From Pelotomaculum schinkii (GTDB taxonomy: Bacteria > Bacillota > Desulfotomaculia > Desulfotomaculales > Pelotomaculaceae), in the NCBI RefSeq assembly GCF_004369205.1, contig NZ_QFGA01000001.1, positions 1,860,001-1,924,000 on the forward strand: 64,000 bases of DNA, given 5' to 3'. The notes beneath the pieces are model-generated. The model was not told where the DNA came from. It was given only the letters and a program-made list of their open reading frames with translations, and searched no databases. The translations under genes and the position numbers were made by a program. Each line of letters opens with the position of its first letter. Within the stretch, counting starts at the first letter, position 1. Of this stretch, positions 8,484 through 18,210 are shown one piece after another.

Positions 8484-9611
8484 TTATAATATATATGCTT
8501 TAATCGCATCACACACGGCATCAACATCCTCTTCACTTAAATAAGGATGCATCGGCAGAGAAAGAACAACATCACAAAGTTCATTTGTCACTTCGTAATT
8601 ATTCTCATCAAACTCTAAATCCGCAAACGCCCCTTGTTTATGCATCGGCTTAATATAATAAATCATGCTCGGAATACCCTGCTCTTTTAGCCTGGTCTGC
8701 AGACCATCACGCTGCTCTTTATCTTTCAACTTGATGGTATACTGAGCAAAGCTTGAATAGAACCCATCCGGTATTACAGGTATTTCAACAACACCTTTGA
8801 GTCTTTCGTTGTAAAGCCGGTATATCCTGTTCACATCTTCCAGTTCATGGTCAATGAAGGCTTTCAATTTCACTTTTAATATGGCGGCTTGAATAGTATC
8901 CAATCTTGAATTAACGCCAATTCTCACATTGTCATATTTATTATCGCCTTTGCCGTGGACCTTGAGGGATTTGATAAGCTGTGCCAGCTTGTCATTATTG
9001 GTAAACACAGCTCCGCCGTCTCCATAGCATCCCAGCGGTTTTGCTGGGAAGAACGAAGTAGTCGCTGCTTCGCCAAAGCTGCAGGCCCTCCGTCCATTAA
9101 TATTGCCACCGAAACCCTGAGCGCCGTCTTCCAGCACCCACAGATTATACTTCTTCGCTACTTTCTCTATTTCAGGAAAGTTTGCGGGTAGGCCGAATAA
9201 ATCGACAGGAATAATTACTTTTGGTGTTAATTTTCCTTCCGCTATTGTCTTCTGAATTGCTTTCTCCAGTTTTGCCGTGTCTAAGTTGAAAGTGCCTCTG
9301 TCTACATCCACAAATATTGGAGTCGCTCCTTCAAAAGAAACGATCTCCCCCGTGGAGAAGAACGTAAAGTCGGGTACGAAAACCGCGTCTCCTTCTTTAA
9401 TACCCCATGCCATCGCCACAAGTGTCATTGCCTCGGTTCCGTTGGCACAGGAGATGCAGTGTTTAACGCCAACATAGTCTGCCAATTGCGATTCCAATTC
9501 ACCAACATCTTTGCCGCCGATGAAGTTGGCATTTAATAACACTTCCTGTATTGCAGAATCAATCTTAGCTTTATATTCCTGGTATTGCGCTTTTAAATCT
9601 CTAAATTGCAT
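8484..9611 (-). CDS. wbpE: DegT/DnrJ/EryC1 aminotransferase, WbpE type
   Basis: A 375-residue PLP-dependent sugar aminotransferase of usual length. SCANGTEAMTLVAMAWGI near residue 58 is the PLP-phosphate region, LEDGAQGFGG holds the conserved Asp near 160, and the PLP lysine is in TTSFFPAKPLGCYGDGG near 190. In the WbpABDEI pathway it converts UDP-3-keto-GlcNAcA to the 3-amino sugar using glutamate. It is the last of a five-gene set encoding that whole pathway, about 100 bases behind the wbpD acyltransferase. Cytoplasmic. Confidence 0.9.
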   Translation of the reverse strand: MQFRDLKAQYQEYKAKIDSAIQEVLLNANFIGGKDVGELESQLADYVGVKHCISCANGTEAMTLVAMAWGIKEGDAVFVPDFTFFSTGEIVSFEGATPIFVDVDRGTFNLDTAKLEKAIQKTIAEGKLTPKVIIPVDLFGLPANFPEIEKVAKKYNLWVLEDGAQGFGGNINGRRACSFGEAATTSFFPAKPLGCYGDGGAVFTNNDKLAQLIKSLKVHGKGDNKYDNVRIGVNSRLDTIQAAILKVKLKAFIDHELEDVNRIYRLYNERLKGVVEIPVIPDGFYSSFAQYTIKLKDKEQRDGLQTRLKEQGIPSMIYYIKPMHKQGAFADLEFDENNYEVTNELCDVVLSLPMHPYLSEEDVDAVCDAIKAYIL

Positions 9612-9711
9612 TTTAGTTGGTCCTCACCTTTTATGATTTGGTGCTTTATCTTATTGGGGTGTTATTATGACGCCGATTTTATTGAAATATGTTCAAACCA
9701 ACGTATTCTTT

Positions 9712-10284
9712 TTACACGATTTCATTCTCCTCCAGATTGCCATTCACCAATACATACTCTCTAGTGCAATCCTTGCATTTAAGCCCATCTTTCAGCGGCA
9801 TGCCGCATTCACATACCCAACATATCTGTTTGGCCGGCACCCCTGCCATCAAAGCATAGTCCGGCACATCCTTAGTCACAACCGCACCGGAAGCAATCAT
9901 CGCCCACCTGCCGACAGTATGACCGCAAACAATAGTGGCATTGGCGCCGATTGAAGCGCCATATTTAATCAGCGTCTTTTTGTACCCGGCGCTGCCTTTG
10001 GGGTATTTACTTCTCGGCGTCAAGTCATTGGTGAACACACAAGACGGCCCACAGAATACGTAGTCCTCCAGTTCAACGCCTTCGTATACAGAAACGTTGT
10101 TCTGGATTTTCACGCCGTTACCGATCCTCACGTTATTCGACACATTCACGTTCTGACCAAGAGAACATTTCTCGCCTATTTGCGTTCCTTTTTGGATGTG
10201 GCAAAAATGCCATATCTTTGTGCCATTGCCTATAGATACACCTTCATCTATATAACTGCTTTCATGTACAAAATACTCTGCCAT
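9712..10284 (-). CDS. wbpD: Left-handed beta-helix N-acetyltransferase, WbpD type
   Basis: A 190-residue hexapeptide-repeat acyltransferase. Repeats such as [26 protein letters not shown] and [13 protein letters not shown] run from residue 17 to about 150. [13 protein letters not shown] at the N-terminus is typical of the WbpD/WlbB group. The C-terminus carries a CxC...CxxC cluster ([17 protein letters not shown]), which may bind zinc and is often seen in this group. It should acetylate the 3-amino group to give UDP-2,3-diacetamido-glucuronic acid. Trimer, cytoplasmic, from family knowledge. It lies 17 bases behind the wbpB gene. Confidence 0.9.
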   Translation of the reverse strand: MAEYFVHESSYIDEGVSIGNGTKIWHFCHIQKGTQIGEKCSLGQNVNVSNNVRIGNGVKIQNNVSVYEGVELEDYVFCGPSCVFTNDLTPRSKYPKGSAGYKKTLIKYGASIGANATIVCGHTVGRWAMIASGAVVTKDVPDYALMAGVPAKQICWVCECGMPLKDGLKCKDCTREYVLVNGNLEENEIV

Positions 10285-10301
10285 TGCTTCTTACTCCTAT
10301 C

Positions 10302-11261
10302 TCATTCATTTTTACTTATTAACTCTTGTACTGTTTCCAGTACTTTGACCACTTCGTGCCCGGTTTTTCCACTGGCAAATTCAATTTTTTGATCAAGGTT
10401 GTTAACAAAGTATTTCAGCTCTTCAGTCAATGGCATCGCTTTATCATAAACGATGATTTCATCGGGCTGCTCTACTTTAACCGGTTTACCTTCTACCCAA
10501 TCAATGTGTTTGTTATAATACAGAATGTTCTTGTCCAAAGAAGAATCATCAAAAGATACCATTCCCTGGCTGCCCACCACAACTAGTCTTTGTTCCTTGA
10601 AGGGATGTAACCAGGAAACAAAGATATGCGCATGCACATTGCCCGGGTAAGTAAACTGAGCTATTGTCACATCATAGATTTTATCCTGGAGGAATTTTGC
10701 TCCTTTAGCTTCTATCTTAGTGGCGGGGCGCCCGATGAAATAATCCAAGATCGAAATGTCATGAGGCGCAAACGACCAAAAAACATTCTCCTCAGTTCTG
10801 ACTGTCCCCAAGTTTAACCTGGTTGAGTATATATAGTAAAGCCGGCCAATTTTGCCGCTTTTGATGACCTCTTTGATTTTTTTAATGGCCGGATGGAAAA
10901 GTAAGAGATGCCCCACCATAAGCCTGGCCCCTGTTTGCCCTGCAAGCTCAACAAGATGACGGGAATGCTCTGAGGAAAGGGCCATTGGTTTTTCAATAAG
11001 TACGTTCAAGCCCTTTTCAAGTAGCTTTTTTCCCACAGGATAATGGGTCTCAGCAGGAGTGGCCAATATGTATCCGTCAAAACCTTGCTGGATTGCATCA
11101 TCAAGTTCGGTGAAACCCTTTACTGGATATGGCTCTAACAGTTCTTCCAGTCTCTGCTGGTTGGTTTCCACAATGCCCGCCAGGTTACCAATTTGAAAAA
11201 GAGTTCTGATGTGGTTTTGTCCCCAACGTCCCCCTCCGATTACGCATATTTTTTTCCCCAC
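10302..11261 (-). CDS. wbpB: Gfo/Idh/MocA oxidoreductase, WbpB type
   Basis: A 319-residue NAD-dependent oxidoreductase. The Rossmann motif CVIGGGRWGQNH lies at the N-terminus and the family signature EKPMALSSEHS near residue 90. The substrate-side helix carries WSFAPHDISILDYF (His/Asp pair) near 165-175. In the pathway it oxidises the 3-OH of UDP-GlcNAcA before transamination by WbpE. Its place between wbpA and wbpD in a colinear set supports this assignment. Cytoplasmic. Confidence 0.9.
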   Translation of the reverse strand: MGKKICVIGGGRWGQNHIRTLFQIGNLAGIVETNQQRLEELLEPYPVKGFTELDDAIQQGFDGYILATPAETHYPVGKKLLEKGLNVLIEKPMALSSEHSRHLVELAGQTGARLMVGHLLLFHPAIKKIKEVIKSGKIGRLYYIYSTRLNLGTVRTEENVFWSFAPHDISILDYFIGRPATKIEAKGAKFLQDKIYDVTIAQFTYPGNVHAHIFVSWLHPFKEQRLVVVGSQGMVSFDDSSLDKNILYYNKHIDWVEGKPVKVEQPDEIIVYDKAMPLTEELKYFVNNLDQKIEFASGKTGHEVVKVLETVQELISKNE

Positions 11262-11317
11262 AGTTAAATGCTCCTTAATTATTTTTCTGGTGTTTATCCC
11301 TTCTGGTTATTAGTCAT

Positions 11318-12625
11318 TTATAACACTTCTATATTTTCTCTGTTTTTTATTTCCTTCATTACATTCTTTGTATCGAAAATTATTTTCGCATGCTTCTGAA
11401 CAAAGTCGTAATCGACGCTGGAATGCGCTGTTGTAATCACAATCAAATCCACACTTTCTATCAGGGCTGTGGTCAACTCCGGTTCACCTTTTACAACTTT
11501 TCCATGCTCACGATACTCCGGTATGTAAGGATCAAAATAAACAACCTCAGCGCCCTCTTTTTCTAGTTCGTCAATCACTCTGATAGCAGGGCTTTCTCGA
11601 TAATCGTCAATATCTTGCTTATAAGCTACGCCAAGCACCAATACTTTTGAGCCGTTCATCGCTTTCTTGTATCTGTTGAGTATCTTGCTTGCCCTCTCCA
11701 CACAGTATTCCGGCATACGGTCATTTACCATCATGGAGGCTTCAATCATTGATGTATGAAAGCCATATTCGCGGGCTTTCCATGATAAATAGTAGGGATC
11801 AAGTGGGATGCAGTGACCACCTAAACCGGGTCCCGGATAGAATGCCTGGAATCCATATGGTTTTGATTTTGCGGCATCTATGACTTCCCAGATGCTAATA
11901 CCCATTTTATTGCATAGGATGGCAAGTTCATTGACAAGGCCAATATTAATATTTCGGTAAGTATTCTCCAATATCTTTTCCATCTCAGCAACGGCAGGGG
12001 TAGATACACGGTGAATAGGCGCTTCCAGAATACTCTCGTATAAAGTAGCAGCTATATCAGTACACGCTGGGGTTATACCTCCCACGACTTTTGGTGTGTT
12101 CTTAGTCTTATAGATGAGATTACCAGGGTCAACACGTTCCGGTGAAAAAGCGAGATAAAAATCCTCCCCGCATTTTAAACCGGACTTTTCAAGTATCGGC
12201 TTAAGCAACTCCTCTGTGGTTCCTGGATATGTAGTTGATTCCAACACTATCAGCATATCCTTATGCATGTATGGAACGATGCTCTCAGCAGATGCCCTAA
12301 CATAACTGATATCTGGTTGTTGATGGGCATCCAATGGTGTTGGTACGCATATACAAATGCAGTCAGCTTTAGCTACCTGGGCAAAGTCGGTAGTAGCCGA
12401 AAGGAAGCCTGAATCAACGATAGCTTCAAGGTCTTCGTTTACTACATCGCCAATGTAGTTCTTGCCTGCGTTGACCATATCAACCTTGGCTTCTTGCACG
12501 TCAAAACCAATTGTTCTATAGCCAGCCTTAGCTTTCTCCACTGCTAATGGTAGACCAACGTAACCTAAACCAATAACACCTAGAGTTGCTGTTTTATTTA
12601 ACAGCTTTTGTTTTAAGTTGCTCAT
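11318..12625 (-). CDS. wbpA: UDP-N-acetylglucosamine 6-dehydrogenase, WbpA type
   Basis: A 435-residue nucleotide-sugar dehydrogenase of the WbpA/WecC group. It has GVIGLGYVGLPLA at the N-terminus, FSPERVDPGN near 160, and the catalytic cysteine in GPGLGGHCIPLDPYYL near residue 265, where HCIP replaces the SCFPKD of UDP-glucose dehydrogenases. This sequence difference argues for an N-acetylated substrate. It makes UDP-GlcNAcA, the first step of the diacetamido-uronic acid pathway. The start overlaps the stop of the upstream 2-epimerase by one base. Confidence 0.9.
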   Translation of the reverse strand: MSNLKQKLLNKTATLGVIGLGYVGLPLAVEKAKAGYRTIGFDVQEAKVDMVNAGKNYIGDVVNEDLEAIVDSGFLSATTDFAQVAKADCICICVPTPLDAHQQPDISYVRASAESIVPYMHKDMLIVLESTTYPGTTEELLKPILEKSGLKCGEDFYLAFSPERVDPGNLIYKTKNTPKVVGGITPACTDIAATLYESILEAPIHRVSTPAVAEMEKILENTYRNINIGLVNELAILCNKMGISIWEVIDAAKSKPYGFQAFYPGPGLGGHCIPLDPYYLSWKAREYGFHTSMIEASMMVNDRMPEYCVERASKILNRYKKAMNGSKVLVLGVAYKQDIDDYRESPAIRVIDELEKEGAEVVYFDPYIPEYREHGKVVKGEPELTTALIESVDLIVITTAHSSVDYDFVQKHAKIIFDTKNVMKEIKNRENIEVL

Positions 12626-13725
12626 TAAAATTTTCCTCCATTTACTATAGCCTGGTAAATATATTTTGCTGCGTGACCATCACCAAACAAAGAAGGTTGT
12701 GGATACTTTTGGCAGTCAAGTGGCCGATTTGCACATTTAATTATGCTATCGGCATATATTGGTGTTAAGACATTCCATCCATTTTCCAACGTCTCAACCC
12801 ATTCTGTCTGGTCACGAAGTGTCGTACATGGAGTTTTAAGAAAATATGCTTCCTTTTGAAGGCCGCCTGAATCGGTAAGCACCATATAGGCATTAGCTGT
12901 AAGATACAACATCAGCAAATAACCAACTGGCTGAATAATAATTATATTGCTTATTAATATATCCAGCTCATCTAGCAACTTACGTGTACGAGGATGAAGC
13001 GGCAGCAAAACAGGCTTGTCCAGTTTTTCAAAGGCATTGAAAATTTCACGTAATTTATTGGGATTATCAGTATTTTCTGCTCGATGGATAGTTGCTAAAT
13101 AAAAGTTTTTATCCTTAAGGCTTGATATATATGGGTTTTCGTTGCGCAACTCCGCAAGCCAGGCTCCACTGGCATAACGCTGTTTGGATATGGTAATATT
13201 TTGTAGAACAGCATCATACATAATATCACCTGTGTTATAAACACCTTTCGTGATACCCTCTTTACGAAGATTCTCAACTGCCGTTTTTGTTGGGCATAGC
13301 AGCAATGTTGAAATATGGTCGGTTAGTACACGGTTCTGTTCCTCCGGCATACGCATGTTGTAGCTACGCAGACCAGCTTCTACATGAAACACGGGAATAT
13401 GAATCTTGCTCGCTGCCAAAGCCCCGGCCAAGGTAGAATTGGTATCTCCGTATACAAGCACACCATCCGGGTTTTCTTTAAGGAGCAGCTCTTCTATTTT
13501 CTCCAGCATGCGTCCAGTTTGTGCTCCATGCATACCGGATCCTACTCCTAGATTATAATCTGGTTTGGGGATGCCCAACTCAGCAAAAAATATGTCTGAC
13601 ATATTAGTATCGTAATGTTGCCCTGTGTGGACGAGAATTTCTTTGTGCTGTTGTCTGAAAACAGTTGAAAACGGTGCAGCTTTTATGAATTGCGGTCGGG
13701 CGCCAATGATTGTTAGTAATTTCAA
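12625..13725 (-). CDS. wbpI: UDP-2,3-diacetamido-glucuronate / UDP-GlcNAc 2-epimerase, WbpI type
   Basis: A 366-residue non-hydrolysing 2-epimerase. The TTG at 13725 has AAAGGA eleven bases upstream and gives the normal start MKLLTIIGARPQF; an ATG four codons earlier lacks room for a ribosome site. Motifs: IGARPQFIKAAP, HTGQHYDTNMS, VYGDTNSTLAG, EAGLRSYNMRMPEEQNR and ATIHRAENTDNP. In the Pseudomonas pathway WbpI performs the last step to UDP-ManNAc(3NAc)A. Because wbpA, B, D and E follow directly, this role is preferred over plain WecB activity. Cytoplasmic. Confidence 0.87.
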   Translation of the reverse strand: MKLLTIIGARPQFIKAAPFSTVFRQQHKEILVHTGQHYDTNMSDIFFAELGIPKPDYNLGVGSGMHGAQTGRMLEKIEELLLKENPDGVLVYGDTNSTLAGALAASKIHIPVFHVEAGLRSYNMRMPEEQNRVLTDHISTLLLCPTKTAVENLRKEGITKGVYNTGDIMYDAVLQNITISKQRYASGAWLAELRNENPYISSLKDKNFYLATIHRAENTDNPNKLREIFNAFEKLDKPVLLPLHPRTRKLLDELDILISNIIIIQPVGYLLMLYLTANAYMVLTDSGGLQKEAYFLKTPCTTLRDQTEWVETLENGWNVLTPIYADSIIKCANRPLDCQKYPQPSLFGDGHAAKYIYQAIVNGGKF

Positions 13726-13804
13726 GTGGAGTATCATCCTTTCTTCGTGGTTAATTATTCAAAAGCGTTTTAAACAACACTCATTATTCTCCTAATAGCT
13801 TAAA

Positions 13805-15259
13805 TTAATAGCTCTTTAAAACTTTCCATTTTGTTTTAATCGTTTTCAACATTATAAGAAAATAAATAATCCCCCAGGCAATTCCAAGTACAATAGATTC
13901 CATAATTTCGCCAGTAAAAGTTTCTAATTGTATTACCTCTTTAACAAGAGTAAAAGACACACCAAAAAAAATATTTATCATTGTAATAATTGCAAGGAAC
14001 TTCCATGGAAATATATTAATAAAGGAAATAGAAATACTCTTTGATGAAACTATGAGTTGGCACATATTCACTGCCGCTATAGATATAAAAGTTGCAATTG
14101 CAGGACCAATGAAACCGAACATGAGATAGAATAGATAGCTTAATATTACATTTAACCCTAGTGATGCTATTGAGCTATAAAATATAAATTTTGTTTTACC
14201 TATAGAATTCAATATCATACCAAAATAAGTACATCGCAGCAACAGAACAACATTAAATACACGAAATACTGCAACTCCTGATAAATATTTATCTGAATAT
14301 AACAGTGAAATAAATTCTGATGCAAAAACAAATAAACCCGTGGCAAAGAAACATATACAAATGTAAGATAGGGTTATGGCATGTTTCCATAATGTAATCG
14401 CTTCATCGTTTTTATTATTTTTCAAAAGCTTTACAAGTTCCGGCATAATTACAGCCGTGAGCGATGATGATATTATTGTAACAGGCATTTCTCTGGCAGC
14501 GTTCGTATATATTGCAAGTTGCTCAGTATTAAAAAAGTAACCTATAACGAGCTTATCCAATTGTATACTTAATGTTCCAACCGTTGTAGCTAAACCAATT
14601 GGAAGAGAAAATTTTAATATGCTTTTTACTAAATCTTTCTCGACATAAATTCTAATTTTTCCTGTGAGATTGCCCACTATAATATAAACAATTATTGCAA
14701 ATACAGCTTCTCCGGTTACAAAAATAGCCATATATGCTGCAAAACTTAATCCTAAAATTTGCACAACGATGATAGCAAATAATAAAAATAAACTATTGAG
14801 AATAGTAAAAAGCATTAAACTGGAAACCTTCTTGCAAACTACCAATATATTTCCTATACTTGCAATAATTATTTTTGTCCACGGATAAACAGCCAATACA
14901 TACCAAAAACTTTTTATAAGTTCATTTTTGAAGTATTGTGCTATTAGAGGAGTAGCCGCTACTAAAACCAGGCCAGTTATAAAACTCAATAAGGTATTTA
15001 ATGTGTAGTAAGTTGATATGAACTTTTCTTTTTCTTCATCGCTTTCCGCTCTTGCTAAAAAGAAATTAATGCTATTGGGTAACCCTAACATAAAAATAGT
15101 GGTAACAATGTTAACAACTAAGAGAAGTTGAGAATACGTACCATACTCTTCTAATGTGCGAAAGCGTGATAACAGCATTGCTGTTATCATTGATATAATC
15201 ATGGTAATAATTTTTGACGTGGTTAATTTTAAAGCATCATTCGCAATTGAAGACTTCAA
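13805..15259 (-). CDS. wzx: Wzx-type polysaccharide flippase
   Basis: A 484-residue integral membrane protein of the MATE/MVF-like oligosaccharide flippase family, with about 12-14 predicted helices. The N-terminal TTSKIITMIISMITAMLLSR and the repeated serine/glycine-rich helices are typical. It should move undecaprenyl-linked repeat units across the membrane for the Wzy polymerase encoded further right. Low GC and isoleucine-rich composition differ from the ugd and wzz genes, in line with horizontal origin of the inner part of the locus. Confidence 0.88.
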   Translation of the reverse strand: MKSSIANDALKLTTSKIITMIISMITAMLLSRFRTLEEYGTYSQLLLVVNIVTTIFMLGLPNSINFFLARAESDEEKEKFISTYYTLNTLLSFITGLVLVAATPLIAQYFKNELIKSFWYVLAVYPWTKIIIASIGNILVVCKKVSSLMLFTILNSLFLLFAIIVVQILGLSFAAYMAIFVTGEAVFAIIVYIIVGNLTGKIRIYVEKDLVKSILKFSLPIGLATTVGTLSIQLDKLVIGYFFNTEQLAIYTNAAREMPVTIISSSLTAVIMPELVKLLKNNKNDEAITLWKHAITLSYICICFFATGLFVFASEFISLLYSDKYLSGVAVFRVFNVVLLLRCTYFGMILNSIGKTKFIFYSSIASLGLNVILSYLFYLMFGFIGPAIATFISIAAVNMCQLIVSSKSISISFINIFPWKFLAIITMINIFFGVSFTLVKEVIQLETFTGEIMESIVLGIAWGIIYFLIMLKTIKTKWKVLKSY

Positions 15260-15289
15260 AAATGCCTCCCTCTATAATCTAAGGTTTTC

Positions 15290-17267
15290 TTAAAATATCT
15301 CGTATCTTAGATTTTCACATTTCCAATAATGAGCCTCATGGACGGGATTTGAATTATTGCATTATTATGGATGGTCATGTGTATCTCAATGAAACTGCGT
15401 TATTTTCGAGTATTGCGGCCATTGGAATCCACATTTCTCCGGTAGCGTACCCTCCCATGTCTCACAGGGTCATATTGCCCTAAATTCCTTCGTCCTGCCT
15501 GCCCAGGAGGTGGATGTCAGTCATGCTCCTAAACGGGGGCTTCGCCCTCATGGTGATTATTCAACCTGACTAATCCCGGCTCATTTTGTCAATGTGCGAT
15601 CAAATGTCATGAACCCTCTGTTTTATTGGTATTCTCCGGTTGAACAACCGTCGCCAGGTCGCAGTATTACCTATGGCGACGTGTTAATATTTTTGTACAG
15701 TTACCCTTATGCCGCCTGGATTTCAGGCCTTTTTATGTCCCTCATCATTTTTTCCGGATCATATGCGACCTTCTTTGTCATGAGGGTGAAGAATATCCTG
15801 ATCAGCTTACAACACAGTAGTATCAACGACTGCTTCTTCTTTAAAGGGTTGTTAGCCCTTGTGTTGTAGTACTGGTGCAGTTCGCTGAACTCATTGTTCT
15901 TGGCTACTATGGGCATTATCCCCTGGAACAGTATGGCTCTTAGCCGCCTTCTTCCCCGCTTGCTGATGGTGGTTTTGCCCTTGTGCTTGCCGGAGCTGTT
16001 TTCCTTGAGGTTCAGTCCTGCAAGTTTCTGCAACTGCCTTGGGTGCTTGAACCTTGTTATGTCTCCACCTCGGCTACGAACCCTGCGGCAATTATCAGCC
16101 CGACTCCTTTTATCTTCAGCATTTCCTCTACGCCAGGCACCTGCATGGCCAGTTCTTCAATCAGGGCCATTGTAGTTTCATATTGCCGCATCAACAGCTC
16201 ATATTCTTCCAACAGGGATTTGAGATCGTTTTCCGCTGCTCGAAGTCCCTGGCGTATACCTACAGTGCCTTTGGCAGCCTCAATCAGTCTTTTTGCGCGC
16301 TTTACTCCAACCGCCCGGCTGATTTCCCTTCTCCAGCTGGCTACGATCCCTTCCAGGCCCAATTCAAGTATCCTGGCGGGGGTGGGGAATTCCTTCAGGG
16401 CCATCAAGGCGGCTTTGCCTTCCCATTTCCCGAACACCTGGTTAAACTCGGGAAAGTAGATGCTTATCCAGCGTTTAACCCGGTTCCGGATGCTGTTTAG
16501 CCCTTTTACCAGCCTCCAGCGGGTATCCATTGCGTTGCGCAGTTCGCTGTATATTCCTTCAGGCATGTACGGCTCCATATATCTGCCGTCTTTGACCAGC
16601 ATGGCGATGGTCTTGGGGTCTTTGCGGTCATTCTTGGTGGGATTGTTGTCATCCAGTTCCTTGCTCCGCTTTACATGAAACGGATTCACCAGCACTATTT
16701 TTGTCCGGTGATCCTTAAGATGTTGGGCAAATGTGAACCAGTAATGACCTGTGGGCTCCATCCCAACTATGATATGATCTTTGCTGTGAGCTGCCCTCAG
16801 CTTTCCAATCCACTCAACGAATGCGGCAAACCCATCCCCATCATTGCTAAACTTCAACAGCCGGCCATACTCAATTCCTCTGAAATCGAAAGCTCTGGCG
16901 TAATGGAGCTCACTGGCAACATCAACTCCTATCACCAATGTGTTTTCCGTGATTTGCATTATTTTGGCGTTTTGGGTATACTTCATTTTGGGTACCTCCT
17001 TGGTTAGTCTTATTAATTAGGGGTAAACTTTCCAGAAGCTTTACACCCTGTATTCTAACCGGAGGTGCCTTTCTTTTTCAAAGCTCATTTTGTTTTATTA
17101 CAGGAATGCTCCTAATTAATGTTTAATTCTTCAGGATTCGGGATTAACTTTACATTAGTCCCTGGCAAAGGCACTTCCTTCAAGTGCCATAATTACCATT
17201 CAGTTTTCGTTTAATTATTTAGGGATCATATGTTTGCCCACACATTCTATCGTAGAACCAACTTTTC
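15290..17267 (-). mobile_element. IS110-family insertion sequence (limits uncertain)
   Basis: The element contains one transposase gene at 15707-16986, broken by a frameshift, between wzx and the 3' fragment of a glycosyltransferase. IS110 elements lack clear terminal inverted repeats, so the ends are only bracketed by neighbouring genes. Long non-coding flanks are present: about 280 bases upstream (with hairpin GGCACTT/AAGTGCC near 17160-17185) and about 415 bases downstream. One of these could encode the bridge RNA now known for this family. Confidence 0.75.
15707..16986 (-). pseudogene. IS110-family transposase, frameshifted
   Basis: The N-terminal 309 residues (16057-16986) hold the DEDD RuvC-like domain: VIGVDVASELHYARA, VGMEPTGHYWF and KNDRKDPKTIAMLV. 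The C-terminal 108+ residues (serine-recombinase-like Transposase_20 domain, with KLAGLNL and KRGRRRLRAILF) continue in another frame. The break is at about 16061-16067: reading ...FVAEVET then stop, while adding one base to the GTGGAGAC run gives FVAEVGDITRFKHPRQLQKLAGLNL without interruption. A single-base loss therefore explains it. ATG at 16986 has AAGGAGG eight bases upstream. Either a dead copy or a sequencing error. Confidence 0.85.
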
Positions 17268-17999
17268 TTAACTAATTTCTATACTTGTTACTTTTGTATC
17301 AACAACAGCTTCATGGAACCAATTTTCCCTCAATTTATTAACAACAGCAAGCTCGGCATTCATTCTTTCATTCCAACTCCAAAAGTTTTGTTTTGCATAT
17401 TCTTGTGCATTGCAGCCAAGATATTTTCTTAGTTTCTCATCTGACAGCAAATACACAATAGTTGCTGCAATTCTGTCAGATTTATTTACAGGTAACAGAA
17501 TACCATTGAATTCATTTTTAATTACTTTATATGTATCACCAATATCAAGTGTTATGATAGCTTTTCCGTATCGCATTGCTTCTATCAAGGGGTTTCCTAC
17601 ATTGCTTAAATCATATAAAGAAAGAAATATATCTGCTATGGCATAATATTTCCAAACATCTTTCTGTTTAACTGCGCCTGTAAAGATTACACTTTTCTCT
17701 ATTCCGAGCTGCTTTGCTAACGATTGTAACTTATCCCGTTCAGTACCATCACCAACAATCATTAATACGCAATTTGGAAAGCTCTTTAATACATCAGGCA
17801 TAGCGCTTATAGCACGATCAACTCTTTTCCAGCCAGCTAGTCTTGATACAGTCAGCAGAATAGGTACAGTATGGGCAATGTTTAACTTATCTCGGAGGGC
17901 ATACCTTGTTTCTGAATAAGAAACATCAGAATCGTGAGCTTGCCCCATTAAAATAGACATAGAAAATGGCGGATTATCTTCTGTTTTCACAGATTTTCA
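17268..17999 (-). pseudogene. GT4 glycosyltransferase, C-terminal fragment
   Basis: A fragment of about 240 residues holding the C-terminal Rossmann domain of a GT4 enzyme: LLTVSRLAGWKRVDRAISA, GDGTERDKLQSLAKQLGI and SNVGNPLIEAMRYGKAII (the donor-binding E...E region). No N-terminal acceptor domain precedes it here; that part is at 19424-20027 on the far side of an IS3-family element. The open frame starts with GTG, but there is no ribosome site. The two halves join sensibly at ...YDKPDP / KTEDNPPF, so one intact gene was split by insertion. Confidence 0.85.
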
Positions 18000-18065
18000 A
18001 TTTTAGGCTGGGAATGAGGCTTAGCAAATTCTTTCTCATGTTCGACCAAGTATCGAATAAGAGCC

Positions 18066-18210
18066 GTGGCCGCCCTTGACATGGAGCCTCGCACCCGTGT
18101 TGCCAAGGACCAAGGGGCCAGTATCGCTTTGCTTATGGCCCTTGCCAATCAAGGCTAACACGGGCATTCTCCATGTAAAGGGTCTTCGCTTCGCTACGAT
18201 GAACGGCCAC
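18066..18210. repeat. Long imperfect hairpin between IS3 orfB and the interrupted gene
   Basis: Nested inverted repeats: GTGGCCG (18066-18072) with CGGCCAC (18204-18210); CCCTTgACATGGAG (18073-18086) with CTCCATGTaAAGGG (18169-18182); CCCGTGTT (18094-18101) with AACACGGG (18157-18164). The hairpin starts right at the orfB stop codon. It may be part of the IS end or a separate small element that landed there. Confidence 0.8.
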
